From Amycolatopsis eburnea (GTDB lineage Bacteria; Actinomycetota; Actinomycetes; Mycobacteriales; Pseudonocardiaceae): a stretch of 64,000 nucleotides of DNA. Positions 58,560-64,000 of the stretch are shown one piece after another. Under the pieces are notes generated by a model, which saw only the letters and a list, made by a program, of their open reading frames with translations, searched no databases and was not told where the DNA came from. The stretch's first letter is position 1. Each line of letters opens with the position of its first letter. The DNA lies in the NCBI RefSeq assembly GCF_003937945.1, contig NZ_RSEC01000059.1, forward strand, positions 1 through 64,000. The letters run 5' to 3'. The position numbers were made by a program, and so were the translations under genes.

Positions 58560-58599
58560 AGTTCGACCACATCGACGTGGACGCGGAAGGGAGCCTGCG

Positions 58600-60105
58600 G
58601 TGCACGCACTCGACTGGACGATGGTCTGCGCGTACTTCGCGCTGATGATCGTAATCGGCTGGTGGTCGCACAAACGGGTCAGCGACGTGAAGGACTTCTT
58701 CACGGCCGGCGGCAAGATGCCGTGGTGGCTGGCCGGCATCTCGCACCACATGTCCGGCTACAGCGCCGTGCTGTTCGTCGCGTACGCGGGCGTCGCGTAC
58801 ACCAGCGGCGTCACCGTGTACTTCTGGGGCTTCGCCAGCATCGGCATCGGCGTGGGCATCGGCAGCTGGCTGTTCGCCGCGCGCTGGAACCGGTTGCGCT
58901 CGAAGCTCGGCGTCGCCTCCCCGCTGGAGTACCTGGCCAAGCGGTACAACGTGCCGACGCAGCAGGCCCTCGCGTGGAGCGGCAGCCTGCTGAAGATCTT
59001 CGACATCGCCGCCAAGTGGTTCGCCGTCGCGACCCTGCTGCACGTCTTCGCCGGGCTCGACTACAACCTCGGCATCCTCATCACCGGCGCGGTCACCCTC
59101 GTCTACTGCACCATCGGCGGCCTCTGGGCCGACGCGCTCACCGACTTCGGCCAGTTCGTCATCCAGGCCATCGCGGCGATCGTGATGATCGTGGTCGTGC
59201 TCGGCAAGCTCGGCGGCATCTCGGCGCTCTGGACGATGTGGGACAAGCTGCCCGAAGGCCACGTGAGCCCCACGACGTCCAAGTACACCACCATCTTCCT
59301 GCTCGTCTACGTGCTGGTGAAGACGCTGGAGTACAACGGAGGCATGTGGAACCTGGCGCAGCGGTACATGGCCGCGCCGAACACCCACGAGGCCAAGCGC
59401 GGCGCGCGGCTTTCGTCCGCGCTGTACCTGTTGTGGCCGCTGGTGCTGATGTTCCCGATGTTCGCGGCGCCGCTGCTCATCCCCGGCATCAAGGACCCGA
59501 CGCAGTCCTACGCGATCATGACGACGACGTTCCTGCCGCCAGGCCTGGTCGGCCTGGTGCTCGCCGGCATCTTCTCGCACACCATGGCGATGGTCTCCTC
59601 CGACGCCAACGCGATCTCCGCGGTGATCACCCGCGACATGATCCCGGCGATGGTCCGCCGCGCCCGGCAGTGGACCGACGTCCAGGGCCTCAAGGCCGCC
59701 CGGATCACCACGGTGATCTTCGTCGGGCTCACCATGCTGGTGGCCACGCAGGCGCAGAACCTCGGCGGCGTGCTGCAGATCGTCGTCAACTGGGTCGCCG
59801 CGCTGATGGGCCCGATCTCGATCCCGCTGCTGCTGGGCATGCTGCCGTGGTTCCGCAAGTGCGGCCCGCGCGCGGCGCTGGTCTCCTGGGCGGGGGGCCT
59901 GATCGACTACGCGCTCTGCTACTACGTCTTCAACGCGAACCAGACGGTGCTGATCGCCACGCCGATCCTGGTCTCGCTGGCCCTGTACGTCGGTCTCGGC
60001 CTGCTCGCGCCCGAGCGCAGCGCGGTCGCCGATGAGATCGTCGACACCGTGAACGCCGACGACGACGTCGACCGCACCAAGGAAGGCACGACCGTGCCCG
60101 CTTGA
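58600..60105 (+). CDS. Sodium:solute symporter (SSS family), predicted uronate/aldarate importer
   Basis: 501 residues with about 13 membrane helices. SSS marks include FTAGGKMPWWLAGISHHMSG near residues 31-50, then SVATYVG-like helices (FVAYAGVAYTSGVTVYFWGF) and ITRDMIPAMVRR after a GLVLAGIFSHTMAMVSSDAN helix, the family signature. GTG 58600 has GGAAGGGAG about 8 nt upstream. First gene of the catabolic operon, so the cargo is most likely a uronate, glucarate or galactarate taken up with Na+. Confidence 0.88.
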   Translation: MHALDWTMVCAYFALMIVIGWWSHKRVSDVKDFFTAGGKMPWWLAGISHHMSGYSAVLFVAYAGVAYTSGVTVYFWGFASIGIGVGIGSWLFAARWNRLRSKLGVASPLEYLAKRYNVPTQQALAWSGSLLKIFDIAAKWFAVATLLHVFAGLDYNLGILITGAVTLVYCTIGGLWADALTDFGQFVIQAIAAIVMIVVVLGKLGGISALWTMWDKLPEGHVSPTTSKYTTIFLLVYVLVKTLEYNGGMWNLAQRYMAAPNTHEAKRGARLSSALYLLWPLVLMFPMFAAPLLIPGIKDPTQSYAIMTTTFLPPGLVGLVLAGIFSHTMAMVSSDANAISAVITRDMIPAMVRRARQWTDVQGLKAARITTVIFVGLTMLVATQAQNLGGVLQIVVNWVAALMGPISIPLLLGMLPWFRKCGPRAALVSWAGGLIDYALCYYVFNANQTVLIATPILVSLALYVGLGLLAPERSAVADEIVDTVNADDDVDRTKEGTTVPA

Positions 60106-60157
60106 CCGAAGCCGGTCCACCCCCGGCCGCACCCGACAAACGGAGAGCAGAAAACAG

Positions 60158-61093
60158 ATGGCACAGACCGAGATCGCGCTGGACGGCCTGCTGGCCTTCC
60201 CCCTCACCCCGTTCACCGAGGACCTCGAGGTCAACCTCGACGCGCTCGCGGAGAACGTGGAGAGCCACATCGCGGCGGGCGCCGGCGCCCTGTTCGTCGC
60301 GTGCGGCACGGGGGAGTTCAGCTCCTTGTCGCCGGCCGAGCACGCCGCGGTGCTCGCGAAGACCCGTGAGGTCGCCGCGGGCCGGGTCCCGGTCTGGGTC
60401 GGTGCGGGCGGGGGTGCCGCCGCGGCGCGGGCGGGCATCGCCCTGGCCGAGGCCGGCGGTGCCGACGGGGTCCTGCTGCTGCCGCCGTACCTGGTCACCG
60501 GGCCGCCGTCCGGCCTGGTCGACTTCGTCCGGTACGCCGTCGGCGACTCGTCGGTGCCGGTGATCGTCTACCACCGCGGCACCGGCGTGTACACGGCGCA
60601 GACGGCGGCGGCGCTGCTCGACATCCCCTCGGTCGCCGGGCTCAAGGACGGCTACGGCGACGTCGAGGTGATGACCCGGATCGTCACCACCATCCGCGCG
60701 CTGGACACCGAGCGGGCGCGGAACTTCCTGTTCTTCAACGGGTTGCCGACCGCGGAGGTCTCGGCCAAGGCGTACGCCTCGATCGGCGTCGCCCGGTACT
60801 CCTCGGCGGTGCACTGCTTCGCGCCGGAGATCGCGCACCGCTTCCACCGCGCGCTCGGCGAGGGTGACACCCGCGTGATGGACGCGCTGCTGACCGGTTT
60901 CTACCTGCCGCTGGTGGCGCTGCGGGACGAGACGCCGGGCTTCGCCGTCTCGCTGGTGAAGGCCGCGGCCCGGTTGCGCGGGGACAAGGTCGGCCCGGTC
61001 CGGCCGCCGCTGGTCGAGCCGACGCCGGAGCAGATCCACCGGCTGGAGAAGATCGTGGAGGACGGCTTCGTCACGCTGAAGGGGCTCGGCTGA
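60158..61093 (+). CDS. kdgD: 5-dehydro-4-deoxyglucarate dehydratase (decarboxylating)
   Basis: 311 residues. DHDPS-family TIM barrel. Schiff-base Lys163 in VAGLKDGYGD, catalytic Tyr138 in VIVYHRGTGVY, and the carboxylate loop ACGTGEFSSLSPAEH instead of GTTGE. It dehydrates and decarboxylates 5-keto-4-deoxy-D-glucarate to 2-oxoglutarate semialdehyde. ATG 60158 follows the symporter by 52 bp. The stop overlaps the gudD start (TGATG), so the two enzymes are made together. Confidence 0.93.
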   Translation: MAQTEIALDGLLAFPLTPFTEDLEVNLDALAENVESHIAAGAGALFVACGTGEFSSLSPAEHAAVLAKTREVAAGRVPVWVGAGGGAAAARAGIALAEAGGADGVLLLPPYLVTGPPSGLVDFVRYAVGDSSVPVIVYHRGTGVYTAQTAAALLDIPSVAGLKDGYGDVEVMTRIVTTIRALDTERARNFLFFNGLPTAEVSAKAYASIGVARYSSAVHCFAPEIAHRFHRALGEGDTRVMDALLTGFYLPLVALRDETPGFAVSLVKAAARLRGDKVGPVRPPLVEPTPEQIHRLEKIVEDGFVTLKGLG

Positions 61094-62349
61094 TGAAGAT
61101 CCTCGATGTGGTGCTGACGCCGGTCGCGTTCGCCGACCCGCCGCTGCTCAACGTCATGGGCGTGCACGAGCCGTTCGCGCTGCGCAGCGTCGTGCAGGTC
61201 AAGTGCGAAGACGGGATCGTCGGGCTCGGCGAGTCCTACGGCGATTCGGCGTTCCTCGGCGAGGTGCGCAAGGTGCTGCCGCGGCTGCGCGGCCACGACG
61301 TCTTCGACCTGCCGGGCCTGCAGCGGCTGGTCGCCGAGGCGCTGTCGGACACGGTCCTGACCGACGCGCACGGCCTGATCGGCGGGTTCTCCATCCGCAA
61401 GACCGTGGCCAGCGTCTTCTCGCTGTTCGAGGTCGCCTGCCTGGACGCGCAGGGGCAGTACCTCGGCCGGCCGGTCACCGACCTGCTCGGCGGCAAGGCG
61501 CGCGACGCCGTCGAGTTCTCGGCGTACCTGTTCTACAAGTACGGCAAGCACGTCGACGGCCGCGAGGACTCCTGGGGTGAGATCACGACGCCGGAAACCC
61601 TGGTGGGCTCGGCGAAACGGATGATCGACGAGTACGGCTTCCGCTCGATCAAGCTCAAGGGCGGGGTCTACGAGCCGGCGCAGGAGGTCGCCGGGATCCG
61701 CGCGATGGCCGAGGCGTTCCCCGGGCACCCGCTGCGGATCGACCCGAACGGCGCGTGGACGGTGGAAACCGGCATCCGGGTGGCTCATGAGCTGGACGGC
61801 GTCCTGGAGTACCTCGAAGACCCGACGCCGGGCATCGAGGGCATGGCCCGGGTGGCCGCCGAAGCGTCGATGCCGTTGGCCACCAACATGTGCGTGGTGA
61901 ACCACGGCGACATCGAGCCGGGCTTCCGGGCGCGCGCGATCGGCGTCCTGTTGTCCGACCACCACTTCTGGGGCGGGCTGCGGGCGACGCAGGCGCTGTC
62001 GGTGACGTGCGAAAGCTTCGGCGTCGGCCTGTCGATGCACTCCAACAGCCACCTCGGGATCAGCCTGGCCGCGATGGTCCAGGTCGCCGCGGCGACCCCG
62101 CACCTGACCTACGCCTGCGACACGCACTGGCCATGGAAGGTCGAGGACGTCATCGAACCCGGTGTGCTTTCCTTCCGGGACGGGGCCGTCGAGGTGCCCA
62201 CGACGCCGGGTCTCGGCGTGAAGCTGGACGAGGACGCGCTGGCGCGGCTGCACGAGAACTACGTCCGATGTGGACTGATCAAACGGGACGACGTGACCTA
62301 CATGCGCGAGTACGTCGCCGGGTTCGAGCCGAACACGGCGAGGTGGTGA
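61093..62349 (+). CDS. gudD: Glucarate dehydratase
   Basis: 418 residues. Enolase superfamily. It turns D-glucarate (and often L-idarate) into 5-keto-4-deoxyglucarate. Catalytic Lys pair in SIKLKGGVYEP, metal ligands in RIDPNGAWTVE, LEYLEDPTPG and the following Asn in TNMCVVNHGD, and the general-base His in MHSNSHLGISLA. LSDHHFWGGLR is typical of GlucD. ATG overlaps the kdgD stop. Confidence 0.94.
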   Translation: MKILDVVLTPVAFADPPLLNVMGVHEPFALRSVVQVKCEDGIVGLGESYGDSAFLGEVRKVLPRLRGHDVFDLPGLQRLVAEALSDTVLTDAHGLIGGFSIRKTVASVFSLFEVACLDAQGQYLGRPVTDLLGGKARDAVEFSAYLFYKYGKHVDGREDSWGEITTPETLVGSAKRMIDEYGFRSIKLKGGVYEPAQEVAGIRAMAEAFPGHPLRIDPNGAWTVETGIRVAHELDGVLEYLEDPTPGIEGMARVAAEASMPLATNMCVVNHGDIEPGFRARAIGVLLSDHHFWGGLRATQALSVTCESFGVGLSMHSNSHLGISLAAMVQVAAATPHLTYACDTHWPWKVEDVIEPGVLSFRDGAVEVPTTPGLGVKLDEDALARLHENYVRCGLIKRDDVTYMREYVAGFEPNTARW

Positions 62350-62353
62350 CCCG

Positions 62354-63481
62354 GTGAAGGTGACCGGATACGCCTACCCCTGGGACGTCCTGGAGTCCGG
62401 GTTCGCCGCGCGCGTCCGGGATCTGGGCGTCGACGAGGTGGCGGTGGCGCTGTCGTACCACAGCGCCCGCGCGGCCACGCCCTGGTCGGCTTCGGGGACC
62501 GCCGTAGTGGCCCGCCACGCGGCGTTCTACCGCCCGGTTTCCGACGGGTGGGGTGCGCTGCGTCCGTCCACTCCGGACTGGGTGACGTCGGAGGATTCCG
62601 GTGGCGACGCCGTCCGGCTGCTGAACGAAGCCGGCATCCCGGCCGCCGCGTGGATCGTGCTGACCCACAACTCCCAGCTCGGCTACGAGCACCCGGACGT
62701 CGTGGTGCGCAACTGCTTCGGCGAGCCGTACCCGTGGGCGTTGTGCCCGTCGCAGCCCGCGGTGCGCGAGTACGCGGCGACGCTGACCGCGCAGGCCGTC
62801 GCCGGGCTGGAGCTGTCGTCGGTGATCCTCGAAGCCTGCGGTCCGCTCGGTGTGGTGCACCAGCACCAGCACGAGAAGACCGACGGCGTGTGGGCGCCCG
62901 CGGTGGCCCGGCTGCTGTCGATCTGCTGCTGCGAGGCGTGTGCTGATTCCTGGGACGTCGACGCGGACACCGTGCGGGCGCAGCTCGTCGAGGAGGTCCG
63001 GCGGCTGGTCGCGACCGGTGATCTGAGCGTCACGGCCGACGGTTTGCCGCCATCGTTGACCCAGCACCTTCTGTTTACAAGACAGATGGCTACCGACCAG
63101 CTGCGGGCCGCGGTTTTGGCGACGCTGCCCGCGGGCATCCGGGTCGTGCTCCACGGCGCGCTCGACCCGTGGGTCACCGGCGCGCTGCCGGGTCTCACGC
63201 CGTCCGCTGCCGACGACGTCGACGCGGTCGTATTGTTCGGCTGGGCGCCCGCCACGGGTGCCGAAGCCGTCGCGGCGGCCCGGGAGGCCCTGCCCGAGCG
63301 CGTCGCGATCGGCAGCTACATCACCGCGGTGGCCGCCGCGCCGGTGCCGGACATCGCCGCGTACGCGGCCGAGCTGGCCAAGGCGGGTGCCGCGGAGCTG
63401 CACCTGTACCACCTCGGACTGGCCGGTCCGGGTCGCTGGCGCGACCTGGCCACGGCCACCGCCGCCGCCCATGAAAACTGA
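62354..63481 (+). CDS. Unknown TIM-barrel-like protein of the aldarate operon
   Basis: 375 residues, no assigned function. It starts 4 bp after gudD at a GTG. The middle (LELSSVILEACGPLGV, then LLSICCCEACADSWDVD) resembles hypothetical glycosidase-like TIM barrels that carry a C-x-C-x2-C knuckle where the chain crosses the barrel mouth. The C-terminal half has strand-like VVLHGALDPWV, AVVLFGWA and AELHLYHLGLAGP. No signal peptide, so it is cytosolic. Its place between the dehydratase and the dehydrogenase suggests a role with a sugar acid, for example a lactone- or epimer-processing step, but this is only inferred from context. Confidence 0.8.
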   Translation: MKVTGYAYPWDVLESGFAARVRDLGVDEVAVALSYHSARAATPWSASGTAVVARHAAFYRPVSDGWGALRPSTPDWVTSEDSGGDAVRLLNEAGIPAAAWIVLTHNSQLGYEHPDVVVRNCFGEPYPWALCPSQPAVREYAATLTAQAVAGLELSSVILEACGPLGVVHQHQHEKTDGVWAPAVARLLSICCCEACADSWDVDADTVRAQLVEEVRRLVATGDLSVTADGLPPSLTQHLLFTRQMATDQLRAAVLATLPAGIRVVLHGALDPWVTGALPGLTPSAADDVDAVVLFGWAPATGAEAVAAAREALPERVAIGSYITAVAAAPVPDIAAYAAELAKAGAAELHLYHLGLAGPGRWRDLATATAAAHEN

Positions 63482-63496
63482 GGAGCTGTTCCACCC

Positions 63497-64000
63497 ATGA
63501 GCCAGGCCACCGACGCCGCCACGCTCGAGAAGATCCTGGCGGGGGCCGCCGCGGCCGCCCGCCCCGCCGCCGAGGCGACCCCGGCCGAGCGCGCCCGCTG
63601 GCTGGTCGCGGCCGCCGACGCGCTCGACGCCGCCGCGGACGACCTCGTCCCGCTGGCGCACCGCGAGACGCACCTGCCCGCGACTCCGCGGCTGGCGGGC
63701 GAGCTGAAGCGCACGACGTTCCAGCTGCGCCTGTTCGGCGAGGTGCTCACCGACGGCGAGTACCTCGGCGCGACCGTCGACCACGCCGACCCGGACTGGC
63801 CGATGGGCCCGCGGCCGGACATCCGCCGCGTCAAGACCGCGATCGGCCCGGTGCTGGTGTTCGCCGCGAGCAACTTCCCGTTCGCGTTCAGCGTCGCGGG
63901 CGGCGACACGGCGTCCGCGCTGGCCGCGGGCTGCCCGGTGGTCCTCAAGGCGCACCCCGGGCACCCGGAGCTGTCCGCGCTGACCGGCCGGATCGTGCGC
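63497..64000 (+). CDS. 2,5-dioxovalerate (2-oxoglutarate semialdehyde) dehydrogenase, 5' part
   Basis: First 168 codons; the gene runs off the right edge. Aldehyde dehydrogenase fold: RRVKTAIGPVLVFAASNFPF and VAGGDTASALAAGCPVVLKA with HPGHPELSA at the coenzyme site, the variant characteristic of 2,5-dioxovalerate dehydrogenases rather than betaine- or succinate-semialdehyde types. It would oxidise the kdgD product to 2-oxoglutarate. ATG 63497 is 15 bp after the preceding gene, with GAGGAGC about 10 nt upstream. The catalytic Cys is beyond the window. Confidence 0.9.
   Translation, partial: MSQATDAATLEKILAGAAAAARPAAEATPAERARWLVAAADALDAAADDLVPLAHRETHLPATPRLAGELKRTTFQLRLFGEVLTDGEYLGATVDHADPDWPMGPRPDIRRVKTAIGPVLVFAASNFPFAFSVAGGDTASALAAGCPVVLKAHPGHPELSALTGRIVR

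Noticed and set aside
1..64000. tRNA genes, transposases, insertion sequences or prophage genes
   Set aside because: I found no tRNA cloverleaf, transposase or phage structural gene. The only recombinase, at 20529, is the housekeeping XerD.

Overview
The window is high-GC actinobacterial DNA, most likely from Amycolatopsis or a close Pseudonocardiaceae relative. That genus call is an inference from base composition, codon use and gene content. The firmest anchor is synteny: most genes from 187 to 33210 follow the order of Mycobacterium tuberculosis Rv1691-Rv1713. They are a TPR protein, HAD phosphatase, small ORF, tlyA, nadK, recN, steA, steB/mctB, pyrG, Nudix, xerD, parA, scpA, scpB, RsuA/RluB-type synthase, cmk and der. 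The block follows the end of an rRNA operon (partial 5S rRNA and terminator, 1-144). Several accessory sets interrupt it: an MDR dehydrogenase plus DUF1266 gene; a hydantoin-type racemase, NCS1 permease and GntR regulator; an S53 protease and an acyltransferase; a DUF1707/TM2 protein; and a secreted PepX-like peptidase, a KhtTU-like K+/H+ antiporter and a TetR-regulated DUF4267 protein. A plsC-type gene lies between cmk and der.

From 33220 to 44528 the most distinctive locus appears. It holds a 1295-residue membrane NRPS of the Pls/PosA (epsilon-poly-L-lysine synthetase) type with A-T-(TM pair plus soluble domain)x3 architecture. A hand-derived specificity code, DAESIGTVVK, points to lysine. 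An M1-like zinc peptidase follows, then two tandem Tat-exported GH95-like glycosidases and a membrane-anchored cyclophilin.

From 44529 to 56730 most genes are on the minus strand. An aromatic catabolic unit comprises an FAD hydroxylase, a fused maleylacetate reductase/hydroxyquinol 1,2-dioxygenase and an AraC regulator; together they would take a resorcinol-like phenol to 3-oxoadipate. A flavin/iron-sulfur redox operon (PPOX-fold, PDR-type reductase, siderophore-interacting protein) faces a TetR gene. Then come a secreted beta-helix protein, an APH-fold kinase, a divergent two-component system and a polysaccharide deacetylase.

From 56814 to the right edge lies an oxidative uronate/aldarate pathway: uronate dehydrogenase and an IclR regulator on the minus strand, and a sodium symporter, 5-dehydro-4-deoxyglucarate dehydratase, glucarate dehydratase, an unknown TIM-barrel-like protein and an aldehyde dehydrogenase (cut by the edge) on the plus strand. 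Together they would convert glucuronate or galacturonate to 2-oxoglutarate.

Features seen at sequence level include two identical 30-bp repeats inside scpB carrying a parS-like palindrome, a four-copy TAGC-N3-GCTA operator array, a double dyad at the GntR locus, repeated leaderless promoters (TANNNT, about 7 nt, start codon), and a set of intergenic palindromes, one of which is duplicated about 29 kb apart.
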